Below are positions 8,919 through 17,964 of a stretch of 64,000 nt of DNA, one piece after another (positions within the stretch are counted from its first letter, which is position 1; each line of letters starts with the position of its first letter). Below the pieces are notes generated by a model. It ran no database searches. It was not told where the DNA came from and was given only the letters and a program-made list of their open reading frames with translations. A program made the position numbers and the translations under genes. The stretch is taken from assembly GCA_963667455.2 (NCBI GenBank), contig CAXXFR010000025.1, positions 1-64,000 on the forward strand, given 5' to 3'. This DNA comes from Bin55 sp963667455. GTDB taxonomy: Bacteria > Pseudomonadota > Gammaproteobacteria > Pseudomonadales > Azotimanducaceae.

Positions 8919-10427
8919 ATGTCTCCCATGAAGAAGATCGTTACTGTATCGGCACTACTGCTAGTCACCGCATGTATCGGGGTCTTGATCGTCATTCAGG
9001 TCTTGCGAGACCGATCCCCGTCGACCACAGATATCGACATCGATGAACTGACTACCGATATCAATGTGCCGGCTCCGCTCCCGTCGGAGCAATTGCCACT
9101 AGTCGAGGCAGACTCAACGGGCACTTCCAGTAGCCTGCTATTCCTTGGCAACCACTGCCCGGAGACACTCGGTGAAGCAGTTTGGTCTGACGAGAAGTGT
9201 CTGGCTGCCTTGGATCGACATTTCATGGACAAGGCCGCTTACAGAATTCTGTTCTTCGGAATGGTTCCCCACGACGGTTCGTTTACGCACAGAACGATGA
9301 TCGAAAACCTTGAACGGGACATCGAGCTCGTTATGGAAGCCCTGTCTCGTCAAGAGTGCCGACTTCTCGAAGGTCCGATTCGAATGGATCTGAGAGACAC
9401 GTGCAATGCCGACTCTTTCTTCCGTTTGACTCGATTCGCAGAGCTCTGTGACGACTCCAGAAACATCCAGGCGTACTTCAAACCACGCGAGAGTCCTTTC
9501 CAAGACGAGAACGAGAAGGCTCTCTATGAAGACGCTTTGGCTCAATACAGAAACGAACGGAGGCAGTACTGGGAAGAAATCGGTGTGACTGTTGGAGACG
9601 ACGGTAGACAAGTAGCGGATTCGAATTGGGAGCTTGTAAGGAACTTCAGGAAGGTCGATCAAGAGCTCCGGGCCAAATACGGCATTGACCGTATACATCC
9701 TCGAGATGACGGACAGTCCAGATACCAACGCAGTTTGAAGGACTTGAACAACGAACTGGATTGGAAACCGCCAGACTTCTGGGGATATAGCGGGGAATGG
9801 AATGATCAGGCGGGTTGGTATTACTTGTGGCGAAACGGTCTGAGAGAAAACGTACTCAGAGAGGTTTGGATGGATGCTAGAGGACTGTGTCCACCCGACC
9901 TAACAAAGCACTCATTGCCCACTCTTGTGGGCAGACCTCCGGATGAAGATGTCTTACGTTGGTGGAACGAGAAAAGGGAGGAGTCTCGGAATTTTCAACC
10001 GATGCTGGAAATCGCGCAACGGTTGGGCGACGAGCGTCTCATAGTGGTCGGGAGTCATCACTTTCCCACTACCCCAGATACGCCCTTTAGTCGGCCGAAC
10101 AGTTTCGCACAATCCAAAGTTGAAATGTTCCCTTGGATCTGGCAGATTGGGTTAGCGTCTATGAACCAGTATGTCAATCGGCCAGAGTCGTTAAAGGACG
10201 CCGCTCGAGGATTGGTCGGGTTGAGAAAAGCTGGCTACGAAGCGGATATCGACGGGACCGTTGAAATCTTGTGCGAGATTTCACCCGAACGCAGAGAGAA
10301 GCTGGAGAACTGTGCTTCGGCCATTCGAAAGGCAGAACTGTTGCTGGACAAGGACTCTACAGAGGAACTACGCGTACTGGACGAAATCGAGGAGGCGGCG
10401 ATACGACTGGGTGTTTATCAGTACTGA
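8919..10427 (+). CDS. Lipoprotein of unknown function, paralogue B
   Basis: A 502-residue protein colinear with the upstream gene along its whole length: a lipobox (LVTAC) after an MKKI start, the CPETLGEAVWSDEKCL block, the NLERDIELVMEALSRQECRLLEGPIR block, and the terminal LDEIEEAAIRLGVYQY. ATG 8919 and ATG 8928 are both possible starts. The two copies have diverged most in the central third (about 220-290), which may be the part that sets specificity. It has no recognised domain; a lipid-anchored periplasmic or outer-membrane protein is inferred from the lipobox only. No transporter, enzyme or secretion partner lies next to the pair. Confidence 0.78.
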   Translation: MSPMKKIVTVSALLLVTACIGVLIVIQVLRDRSPSTTDIDIDELTTDINVPAPLPSEQLPLVEADSTGTSSSLLFLGNHCPETLGEAVWSDEKCLAALDRHFMDKAAYRILFFGMVPHDGSFTHRTMIENLERDIELVMEALSRQECRLLEGPIRMDLRDTCNADSFFRLTRFAELCDDSRNIQAYFKPRESPFQDENEKALYEDALAQYRNERRQYWEEIGVTVGDDGRQVADSNWELVRNFRKVDQELRAKYGIDRIHPRDDGQSRYQRSLKDLNNELDWKPPDFWGYSGEWNDQAGWYYLWRNGLRENVLREVWMDARGLCPPDLTKHSLPTLVGRPPDEDVLRWWNEKREESRNFQPMLEIAQRLGDERLIVVGSHHFPTTPDTPFSRPNSFAQSKVEMFPWIWQIGLASMNQYVNRPESLKDAARGLVGLRKAGYEADIDGTVEILCEISPERREKLENCASAIRKAELLLDKDSTEELRVLDEIEEAAIRLGVYQY

Positions 10428-11187
10428 GTTGAACAAGACCCCTGGCTTACTCGGGATTGACCCAAATTGGCGGAACGCTCACACCCATCCAAGACGGAAT
10501 TTTCAGATCAGACTTCCGAAGCGCTAAGGAAGGCTGATGAATAGAGCGTGGATTCAGACCGAAGGTAACCTGATCAAATCCCGCGCAATCATGGCAGATC
10601 GAGCCTCGGTGCCTGCGGTTCGCTGACCGAAACGAGTTTGTCGCCCGTTCGTCCATCAACTGAGTTGTACGACCAAGACGGTATTGTGCAACTAGGAAAG
10701 ACGTATAATTCAATGGTCTGTGCTTGACACTGGAGATGCAAGAGACGACTCAAACCGAAAGACCATGACCGGTCTTCTATCAGTTGCTACGATTACCCAT
10801 CAATTGCGTGCACTACCAGCTTGTCCCCAGCCATTGCGAGTTGCATCATTCAGCACTCGGGACTGTGGGAACAGTACTACAACAAGAGGCATTCGATGGT
10901 TGGGGTTCAAGATTCCAAGTACACCTTGTCTGCGCATAGAGGTCGAGACAAAGGCCAATTGAATTAAGCCACCGCAGCAACTGCTGGACTGTCTCTAACG
11001 TGGTTCGTAAGAGAGAAATTGTACGCGCCTTAATCGATCCGGTAGTAAGCACCCATGGACTACAACTCAATAAACTCGGACACTAGAACGCGATTCGACA
11101 GGAGACTTCACTGTTTCAAGAACTTGACAAAGAGTATTGTGGACTAGCGGTGTCCAACTAATTTCACTCAACAGTGTGGGTTAACGA
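10428..11187. other. Long intergenic region without a supported gene
   Basis: These 760 bp contain only short frames with no recognisable domain, signal or ribosome binding site (the longest, 10720-10962, is 80 codons). A short motif after the first lipoprotein gene (GGTCGAAACGAG) partly recurs here at about 10625 (GACCGAAACGAG), so part of the region may be the trailing edge of the tandem duplication. I see no tRNA or insertion sequence. Confidence 0.4.
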
Positions 11188-11682
11188 ATGAATAACAACA
11201 TGTGGTGGGTAATCCTTACCCCTCCGGCCATAGTTTTGGTCGCTATTTTTGCTGCTATTGTCGCTCTTGCTACTTGGAAAGGCAAAGTGGACAACCATAT
11301 GATCACAGTAATGAAGTACATTGATGAGATGCGCGAGGACATAAAAACAATTTTTCGCCAGCTAGGGCCAACGCTAACTTGTGTAGAGAGTCCAATCAAG
11401 CTCACGGAGCATGGAAAGACCATATCGGAACAAGTGAAAGCAAAGGAGTGGGCCAAGTCGATTGCTCCCGTTCTACGCGAGAGAGCTGTCGAATTGTCGA
11501 AGGAGTTCGAGATCTACGAATTGTGCGAGACGTATGTGACTCACGAATTCGAGCCGGATGAAGAATTGGACGTTCGAATCAGGGAAGTCGCGTACGAACA
11601 CGGAATTGATAAGACTGAGGTCCTTGTTGTGTTTCCAATTGAATTACGGGATGCATTGTTGGAGATCATTGAGCTCGACTAA
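11188..11682 (+). CDS. Conserved hypothetical membrane-anchored protein
   Basis: A 164-residue protein with one N-terminal transmembrane helix (about 5-28) followed by a soluble domain of about 130 residues, acidic towards the C-terminus. The pattern is a membrane helix, then a charged helix (YIDEMREDIKTIFRQL), then a TEHGKTISEQVKAKEWAKSIAP segment, then alternating helices ending in ELRDALLEIIEL. It resembles a widespread uncharacterised family of anchored cytosolic proteins, for which I know no function. The ATG at 11188 has only a weak upstream GTGTGGG. It stands alone, with more than 400 bp of apparently empty DNA on either side, so context adds nothing. Confidence 0.7.
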   Translation: MNNNMWWVILTPPAIVLVAIFAAIVALATWKGKVDNHMITVMKYIDEMREDIKTIFRQLGPTLTCVESPIKLTEHGKTISEQVKAKEWAKSIAPVLRERAVELSKEFEIYELCETYVTHEFEPDEELDVRIREVAYEHGIDKTEVLVVFPIELRDALLEIIELD

Positions 11683-12105
11683 CGCCGAATGCGAGACTTC
11701 GCACGTCTCACTGGACAGTTTTTGCTTAGGGTTTTCTTTCCTACAGAACGCATCGCTCCTCCGTCGTTTCCAGCGTCGTGACGATCTGCAGTTCCTCCCG
11801 CAACAGGGAAGCTCTGCGTAGAGTGTTGTAGATCAGCAGAAAGGTATGCGTCGATCTTGCTGGCGGCTTGCGTTCTGGTCGCTTCGTCACATCAGCAAGA
11901 TACCGGACTCCTCACAGCAAACACGGCCTTCACACGTTGCATGCTCCTCCAACACTGCGCGAGAGAGACCCGCTGACGAGGTGTCCGACGGTCTAGTCTC
12001 CGTCCGTGAAATCGCCTCGTTCATTTCGAGACACGAAACTCAAAGACATTCCTTTCGACTTCAATAGAATCTCCCACAAGACCAACTGTTCGACGCACCG
12101 CACCC
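11683..12105. other. Intergenic region, nothing recognised
   Basis: In these 423 bp before the PhyH-like gene I see no supported gene, tRNA, hairpin with T-tract or repeat. It probably contains the promoter of the 12106-16289 gene group. Confidence 0.4.
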
Positions 12106-13008
12106 ATGCATCAAGACATTGCATCCTACGAAGCCAGTCCAAGTCTGGACCCCCTCATGGTGGACCTCGACCGCTACGATCTTCTCAAGCACGCCTTGGA
12201 GCTTGATGCCTACGGCCTAACCGTCATTCCGCCCGAGAAGATGGGAATCGATTCCGACTTTCCCAAACGCTTACGGGAAGCGATCCTCAGTACATGTGAA
12301 AGACGCAACGGAATCGAAATCGGTGACTATGAGAGTGCTGGACCCGAACAAGCACGAACAGCATTCAAGAATTCGTGGTACCTACTGCAGGAAGACGACA
12401 TCTTTGCGGAGGCCGCCACCAATTCCCGAGTCCTGACGATCGCTCGATGGCTACTTGGCCAAAGTGCCATGCTTACCGGTCACACATGGATTATCAAGCC
12501 AGAGAAAGCCGGCGGTTTGGGGCTTCACAGCGATGCGCACGGAATTCCGCCGGGCGGCGGCCACATCGCCCATGTCGCCAATCTATCTTGGCTCTGCACC
12601 GACTATGCAGGTGCTGACGATGGACCAACCGTTTTCGTTCCGGGATCCCATCGTTATGGCCGTGCAACCTTGCCTCACGAATCATCTCTGGACAAGACAC
12701 CGTTCAAGGTTGTGCCTTTGCACGGTGAAGCAGGTTCGCTTGCCGTTTGGCATGGATCCACCTGGCACGGTTCAACTCCTCGAACGAATCCGGGTCTTCG
12801 AGTGACCCTTGTGCAAGTATTCATGAGAATGCACATGCGTCCAATCCATCAATGGAATCGAGACGAAATCGATCCCGGACTGTTGGAGCGGTTCCCCGAA
12901 CTCGAAAGAGTCCTCGGTCTCGAATCGCTCTACCCTTACCGCGAACACAACGACCATCCAGAACGGGTTGGACCGTTCATGAAGACAGGTACAGATCCAT
13001 TCGCATAG
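12106..13008 (+). CDS. Phytanoyl-CoA dioxygenase (PhyH) family protein
   Basis: A 300-residue Fe(II)/2-oxoglutarate-dependent oxygenase of the PhyH family. The facial triad is visible as His141 and Asp143 (GLHSDAHG) with the distal His at 221 (TWHGSTPR), followed by a basic residue around 232 (LRVTLVQ) that would bind 2-oxoglutarate. PhyH enzymes hydroxylate next to a carbonyl or CoA ester, but many bacterial members act on other small molecules. It is followed at 42 bp by an SMP-30/gluconolactonase-like gene and a TonB receptor, suggesting uptake and catabolism of one compound. A 2-hydroxyacyl-CoA lyase lies 6 kb upstream, which is compatible with, but does not prove, an alpha-oxidation role. 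Confidence 0.88.
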   Translation: MHQDIASYEASPSLDPLMVDLDRYDLLKHALELDAYGLTVIPPEKMGIDSDFPKRLREAILSTCERRNGIEIGDYESAGPEQARTAFKNSWYLLQEDDIFAEAATNSRVLTIARWLLGQSAMLTGHTWIIKPEKAGGLGLHSDAHGIPPGGGHIAHVANLSWLCTDYAGADDGPTVFVPGSHRYGRATLPHESSLDKTPFKVVPLHGEAGSLAVWHGSTWHGSTPRTNPGLRVTLVQVFMRMHMRPIHQWNRDEIDPGLLERFPELERVLGLESLYPYREHNDHPERVGPFMKTGTDPFA

Positions 13009-13050
13009 AACGACGACAAGCCTCCTCCAATCCTACATCGAGAGACCAAC

Positions 13051-13941
13051 GTGGACTTTGAAACTGTAGATTCCCGCTTCAACGAAGTGGTTGACGTCAA
13101 TCAAGAACGCATTACTTTGGCTTCGGGATTTCAATTTACCGAGGGGCCGATTTGGCACCCCTACGAAAAGCATGTCACATTCAGCGACATTCCCGCCAAC
13201 TCCATGCATCGATGGAGCAGAGCAGACGGAGTTTCCGTCTATCGATCCCCCAGCAATCACGCCAATGGCAATACCTACGACAAGCAAGGCCGAATCCTTA
13301 CCTGCGAACACGGCACCAGTCGTGTTGTGCGAGAAGAAACTGATGGATCCATTTCGGTGGTTGCATCGCACTGGGATGGAAAGGAGCTCAACAGTCCCAA
13401 CGACATCGTAGTGCGGTCGAATGGAGACATCTTCTTTACGGATCCAACGTTTGGACGCAGTGGCGGTGTGGGTATCGAACGCCCTTTGGAGCTTGACTTT
13501 CGCGGCGTCTACAAGATCGACGGATCAAGCGGATCGCTCTCGCTGCTGGCCTCGGACTTCACTCAACCCAATGGTTTGGCATTTACTACCGACGAACGAC
13601 ATCTCCTCGTCGCAGACACCCCGCAAATGCACGTTCGAAAGTTCGCGTGTGCAGACGACGGATCCTTGAGCGGTGGGGATGTGTTTGCAGAGTCGACCGG
13701 TGAAGGCACGGGAGCTCCAGATGGGTTGAAAGTGGCAACAACCGGCCATGTCTTTTGCGCTGGACCCGGTGGTGTCCATGTGTACGATCCAATCTCTGGA
13801 TCGCTTCTCGGAGTGCTGAAGACTCCGGCTTTTTGCGCCAATTTCGCATGGGGGGATGACGACATGAAGACCTTCTTCATGACTTCGTCGAACCACTTCT
13901 ACTCGGTACGACTCAAAGTGGCTGGCTCAGCGCTCTTCTGA
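13051..13941 (+). CDS. SMP-30/gluconolactonase/LRE family protein
   Basis: A 296-residue six-bladed beta-propeller hydrolase of the SMP-30/gluconolactonase family. Metal ligands can be placed at Glu31 (FTEGPIW), Asn117 (SPNDIVV) and Asp224 (APDGLKV), with NHANGNTYDKQGRI as the typical early blade. These enzymes usually open sugar lactones to aldonates. The start is a GTG with a modest GAGAG upstream. It lies between the PhyH-like dioxygenase and the TonB receptor on the same strand with short gaps, so it probably serves the same catabolic unit. No signal peptide is seen, so a cytoplasmic location is expected. The substrate cannot be named from sequence. Confidence 0.9.
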   Translation: MDFETVDSRFNEVVDVNQERITLASGFQFTEGPIWHPYEKHVTFSDIPANSMHRWSRADGVSVYRSPSNHANGNTYDKQGRILTCEHGTSRVVREETDGSISVVASHWDGKELNSPNDIVVRSNGDIFFTDPTFGRSGGVGIERPLELDFRGVYKIDGSSGSLSLLASDFTQPNGLAFTTDERHLLVADTPQMHVRKFACADDGSLSGGDVFAESTGEGTGAPDGLKVATTGHVFCAGPGGVHVYDPISGSLLGVLKTPAFCANFAWGDDDMKTFFMTSSNHFYSVRLKVAGSALF

Positions 13942-14003
13942 GTGTCCTGGCACTCGGACTTCATCCACTCCTAATTCGATTGAGACTAAGGACGGAATCG
14001 ATC

Positions 14004-16289
14004 GTGAACCAACCATTCCTTCGCTCTTTATTTCTTCTAGTCCTGCTGTTGCTGCTTGTGTGCAATTCCACGCAAGCTCAATTCAGCGAGCAATTGGAGG
14101 AAATCATTGTCACTGCCGAGAAACGCAGTGAACCATTGGACGAAGTCTCCCAGTCAATATCCGTTTTCGACGACGAAGACTTGGACACATTTGCGGTTGA
14201 GAATCTCGTCGATCTCAATGCACTTGCCCCTGGCGTGAACATCGCCAAGAACGAGGGAGTGCGAACGGTCGTCACGGTTCGCGGCATCGGCAATGAAGCC
14301 AATCAAAACGCAATTGCGAATCCTTCCGTCTCGTTTCATGTAGACGGCATCTACATCGCATCAGCGTTCTCGATGCAGAATGATCTGGTTGACATTGAGC
14401 GAATCGAAATTCTGCGTGGACCGCAGGGCACCCTGTTTGGACAAAACTCAACAGGTGGAGCGATCAACATCGTGACCAATCAGCCGATTCTTGACGACTT
14501 CAAAGGTATTTTCAAACTGAGCGCTGGGAACTTTGGTCTCATTCGGTCACAAGCTACCGTCAACATTCCTGTCGGCGAAAACGTTGCAATTCGAGCCACT
14601 ACGTACACCAACCGCCACGACGGATTTTCGTCCAATCCTGTTCTAGGTCAGGAACTCGACGACGCTGACAGCGTTTCTCACCGCATCAGACTCTCGTGGC
14701 AAGTCTCTGCAGGCACGGAACTGCAAGTCAATGGTCACATTTCCGATGAGTTTCGCAACGGACCCGCTCAAAAAGGCATTCTTGATACAACGCCGGATCC
14801 GAGAGTGCTTGCTCAGGACTCCGCATCGAGTCTCACAACCGAATCGCTACTTGCCAGCGTGGTGCTAACGCATTCTCTGCCTGAATCTACGATCAAGTAC
14901 TTGGGGAGCGCTCAGAGAGACTCCTTGGTCTCCTTTCGAGACAACGACAGAATCGACTCGACGGACCTATCTCAACGGTCAATCCTTCCCGCGTATGTTG
15001 CACCCGAAGACGATGCACAGACGACAACAACGCATGAACTGCAGTGGCTATCGGATTACGACCAAGCAAGTAATGTCACGTGGATCGCCGGCGTCTTCCT
15101 GCTGGACACGACCTTCGACTTGGTGTTTCGCGAGTTGATTGACTTCGGCAGGGATGGGCGATTCGATCCGTTCACCCGAGATGAAGTTCAGTCGTTCACA
15201 TCAGGAGACTACGGCTTCATCTCTGACTCCTCGATCGAGAGAAAGTCTTCGTCCGTCTACTTCCAGACTGACTACATACTCAACGACCGGACAGCTTTGG
15301 TCGGTGGACTTCGCTACACAGACGACCAAGTGACTGCCAATGTGATGAATTTTTTCGGAAGAAGTGGGACGGATCGGTTCACCGTCTCAAGCAAACGGAT
15401 CACTGGTCGGACAACCGTGGAATACCAAATCCAAGAAGACACCTTGCTGTACGGATCCTATCTTCGTGGATTCAAACCCGGTGGGAACAACCTGACTTAC
15501 GGCCGCGAGGACACAATCGCACCCATCCTGGTACAACCGACCTTTCCCGATGAGGTCGTCGATGTCCTGGAATTTGGCATCAAGAGCGACCTGTTCAACA
15601 AACGAGCCTTCTTGAGCGTCTCTACGTTCTTCTACGCCTACGACAACATGCAATTCCAAGCAACGGATCCCGAGGTCTTTGAGGGCGGAGTTGCCAATGT
15701 TCCCAAGTCCTCGGTTCGGGGAATCGAATTCGAGGCGATTGCTGTCCCTCACAGCAATGTTCAGTTCGACGTGCGCTTCTCGTGGCTCGATACCGAGGTC
15801 ACATCGAATTACCTTGCTTTGGACAACGTCGAGTCTGACACGATCACCAATGAATTGCTGGCTCAGGGATTTGGCCTATTCGGACCCGACATACAACAGG
15901 CCCGTGCACGCCACATCAAGAACGTCAGTGGGAACCAATTGGCAAAAGCTCCAGCCAATACTGCAACCGCCTCGGTCACTCACTTCAGCGATCTAGGACG
16001 GTGGGGTCAGCTACATTCCAGCCTTCAGTACATATTCCGCGGGTCGTACTACCACCGTCTGTTCAACAACAATAGAACCGATCTGGTCGGTAGCTATTCA
16101 GTTCTCAACGCTTCGCTTCACCTCAGCGTGTACGAATCGCCGTGGTCATTCCGTGCGATCGCATCCAACATTACCGACAAGGCCGGGATCAACTCAAAGT
16201 TCACCGATGTATTCGGCGTGGGAGCAACATCGGTTGAACTGATTCCACCCCGACAGTTTATCGTTGGCATCGAGTATCGAATTGACTAA
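14004..16289 (+). CDS. TonB-dependent receptor
   Basis: A 761-residue outer-membrane receptor. It has a signal peptide (about 1-26, ending in Ala-Gln) and a TonB box region (EEIIVTAEKR, just after cleavage). A plug domain follows, with VTVRGIGNE, GPQGTLFGQNSTGGAINIVT and the neighbouring IEILRGPQGTL signature. A beta-barrel follows, and the chain ends in the expected aromatic/hydrophobic strand (QFIVGIEYRID). GTG 14004 is chosen over TTG 13980 because AGGACGGA precedes it and it places the signal peptide at the N-terminus. The family imports siderophores, vitamins or carbohydrates by proton-motive force through TonB-ExbBD. Adjacency to PhyH-like and gluconolactonase-like genes suggests a carbon compound rather than iron, which is inference. 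Confidence 0.93.
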   Translation: MNQPFLRSLFLLVLLLLLVCNSTQAQFSEQLEEIIVTAEKRSEPLDEVSQSISVFDDEDLDTFAVENLVDLNALAPGVNIAKNEGVRTVVTVRGIGNEANQNAIANPSVSFHVDGIYIASAFSMQNDLVDIERIEILRGPQGTLFGQNSTGGAINIVTNQPILDDFKGIFKLSAGNFGLIRSQATVNIPVGENVAIRATTYTNRHDGFSSNPVLGQELDDADSVSHRIRLSWQVSAGTELQVNGHISDEFRNGPAQKGILDTTPDPRVLAQDSASSLTTESLLASVVLTHSLPESTIKYLGSAQRDSLVSFRDNDRIDSTDLSQRSILPAYVAPEDDAQTTTTHELQWLSDYDQASNVTWIAGVFLLDTTFDLVFRELIDFGRDGRFDPFTRDEVQSFTSGDYGFISDSSIERKSSSVYFQTDYILNDRTALVGGLRYTDDQVTANVMNFFGRSGTDRFTVSSKRITGRTTVEYQIQEDTLLYGSYLRGFKPGGNNLTYGREDTIAPILVQPTFPDEVVDVLEFGIKSDLFNKRAFLSVSTFFYAYDNMQFQATDPEVFEGGVANVPKSSVRGIEFEAIAVPHSNVQFDVRFSWLDTEVTSNYLALDNVESDTITNELLAQGFGLFGPDIQQARARHIKNVSGNQLAKAPANTATASVTHFSDLGRWGQLHSSLQYIFRGSYYHRLFNNNRTDLVGSYSVLNASLHLSVYESPWSFRAIASNITDKAGINSKFTDVFGVGATSVELIPPRQFIVGIEYRID

Positions 16290-16730
16290 CCGGAGCGAGA
16301 TCCAGTATACTCTGAGTTCAGGCAGGCATCTTCATACGGTATAAAGCTTAGCAACTAACTAACCTATATTGACGTTGTATGGACGGACCTCTAATCGACG
16401 ATACGATTATACGCCGTCGAGAATGATTCAGAACTAGCCTGCAACATACATTCTAAACTGTAAGAATTTTCTCAACGAACTTAGAGACTCTTGAACACCT
16501 GCTCTTTAACCTTGCTTGCCAAGTTGACGGTGACACTTTTTCTGCCATAGTATTGTAGCATTTCAAAGTAAATTAGATCGAACGAAGTTGCCCAAGTCCA
16601 CTCTACATCCTCAGCATATCGGCTAACTGCCATTGCACCAGTTTTTTTCATGAACCATTTGTATTCCATGCCTAATAATGGACCACATGACGAAAAGTGT
16701 ACAACCGTCCCATCGCATGCTCCTCTCAAT
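16290..16730. other. Intergenic region ending in insertion-sequence debris
   Basis: In these 441 bp after the TonB receptor there is no supported gene and no clear terminator. Base composition is AT-rich up to about 16,700 and then becomes abruptly GC-rich where the transposase remnant begins. Confidence 0.4.
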
Positions 16731-17095
16731 TCAGGGCGATTGCATACGAATTTTACCGAACTCCCGCAGCAGCTTCCTAAGGAAGTCGACGTCCCATCCG
16801 GCGAGGCTGAGCTTGCGGTTCACCCCCATTTCCGTGCCCTCCGATCGAACGATCTTGCGCAGGATCGCGAAGTTCGCGGCGGCGTTCTCCCTGCGACTGC
16901 GGGCCTGATCCTCGTCGAACACGACGTCGAGCACCCAGTGCACGTTGTTCCCGACCTCCCAGTGCGATCTCGCCAGCCGGTTCGCCTCGTCCGCCGTCAG
17001 CGCTTGGCTCGAGATGTATTGGACCGTCTTAACGGTGGCCTCCCTCCGACGACCACAGCGTCCGCTCCGTCACCGCGGCGACGCTCGTGCGTGCC
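16731..17095 (-). pseudogene. ISAs1-family transposase remnant (C-terminal part)
   Basis: Read on the minus strand, this GC-rich block encodes the C-terminal hallmark of ISAs1-family DDE transposases: a RSHWEVGNNVHWVLDVVF segment, an EDQARSRRENAAANFAILRK segment and a final AGWDVDFLRKLL. Upstream, TVKTVQYISSQAL matches the RYYISS region of the family, but it is joined to the preceding VTERTLWSSE only through a frame change near 17,045. The catalytic N-terminal two thirds are missing, so the element is dead. It abuts another transposase fragment in opposite orientation. Confidence 0.82.
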
Positions 17096-17461
17096 TACGA
17101 GACCGAACCAGTGGGACGCGTGCCTGCGCAACTTCGGCTGTCAGGCGAGGCGACAAAAATATTGAAGACACTAACGACAGTAGAACTGACGACCCGAGAC
17201 GAGCCCGACTCACTTCTGGTCACCGACGGGCATCCCAGCTATCTCTCGGCCCGTCGACACCTTGGACTGCACCACGAAATCCTGAATCAGCGAGCGGCCG
17301 AGCGCCGCTCCGGCAATCTGCACCTGAACTCCCTCACCAACCGACACTTGACAATGAAGAACACGATCGACGACTTTCATCGCAAAGTCTCCGCCCAGTA
17401 TCTCGACAACTACGTGGCCTGCCTGTCATGTGCGGAATTTCGCCAGGACAAGAGCTGGTGA
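17087..17461 (+). pseudogene. IS1595 (ISXO2-like) transposase remnant
   Basis: The last 85 codons of this frame look like the C-terminus of an IS1595/ISXO2-like DDE transposase: LLVTDGHPSY with the second Asp, then a LGLHHEILNQ stretch, a GNLHLNSLTNRH segment in place of the usual H-x-N-x-V-N-x-x-H-S-R-L-K, and a final SAQYLDNYVA. The N-terminal zinc-ribbon and first catalytic Asp are absent and the start is arbitrary. It lies back-to-back with the ISAs1 remnant. The family assignment is by motif memory and is less certain than the transposase call itself. Confidence 0.62.
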
Positions 17462-17494
17462 TCACTTTGGTCTTCGAACCCAATGCAGAAAGCG

Positions 17495-17554
17495 CGGCTT
17501 GAGTCGCAATACGCTACTTTTCCAAACCGCTCCGACTGTCTCGTTCACACGATG
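17495..17554 (-). pseudogene. 60-bp fragment of a second copy of the 17961-18692 gene
   Basis: This segment aligns without gaps to 18440-18499 at 48 of 60 positions. In the intact gene that interval encodes part of SSSEWDGLSGLEKQRTAAQA; in the fragment the same frame reads SCERDSRSGLEK, then a TAG stop, then RIATQA. It lies 34 bp from the transposase remnant that ends at 17461. This points to an ancestral duplicate destroyed by insertion-sequence activity. Confidence 0.65.
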
Positions 17555-17579
17555 CAATGTGCCCACATGAGACTCAAAT

Positions 17580-17964
17580 TCATTCGGAGCCGTTTCCGGC
17601 GGATTTGCAACTTTGGTATCTTGAGAAGCATCGTTGCGACCCGGCTTCGAATCTCCTCTTGCAAAGCTCGTCAGTTACATTTCGCCAATACTCGATGCTC
17701 TCAATGCAGGACTGCATATTTTCATAAGCTACTTCTCGATCTTGGCCATTCTCAATTTCCCGATCATGGAATGCGATACAGTACCTGAGTGCCTCTGTAT
17801 AATAGTTCCATGCACTTCCCAGACAGGCCCTCCAACTGTGTCGCTTCCGAGTCCACACATTGATCATATATCTCGCCACAAGTGTCGGTTTGCATTTGAA
17901 CAGAGACACCGTATAACGCCAATAGAAATGCAATTGACAATGCAATTCTCTTCGTACCGTTCAT
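17580..17964 (-). pseudogene. Small secreted cysteine-containing protein, frameshifted
   Basis: From ATG 17964 the frame encodes a signal peptide (MNGTKRIALSIAFLLALYGV) and a Cys-containing start (CGEIYDQCVDSEA), but it stops at 17764. The -1/+1 frame then continues with a coherent helical sequence (YYTEALRYCIAFHDREIEN, then a block ending in RNVTDELCKRRFEAG) to 17580. A single indel around 17,790-17,825 explains both halves, and the repaired protein would have about 128 residues. Its ATG overlaps the stop of the upstream 17961-18692 gene (ATGA), showing former translational coupling. It may be a real pseudogene or a sequencing error. Function unknown. Confidence 0.6.
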
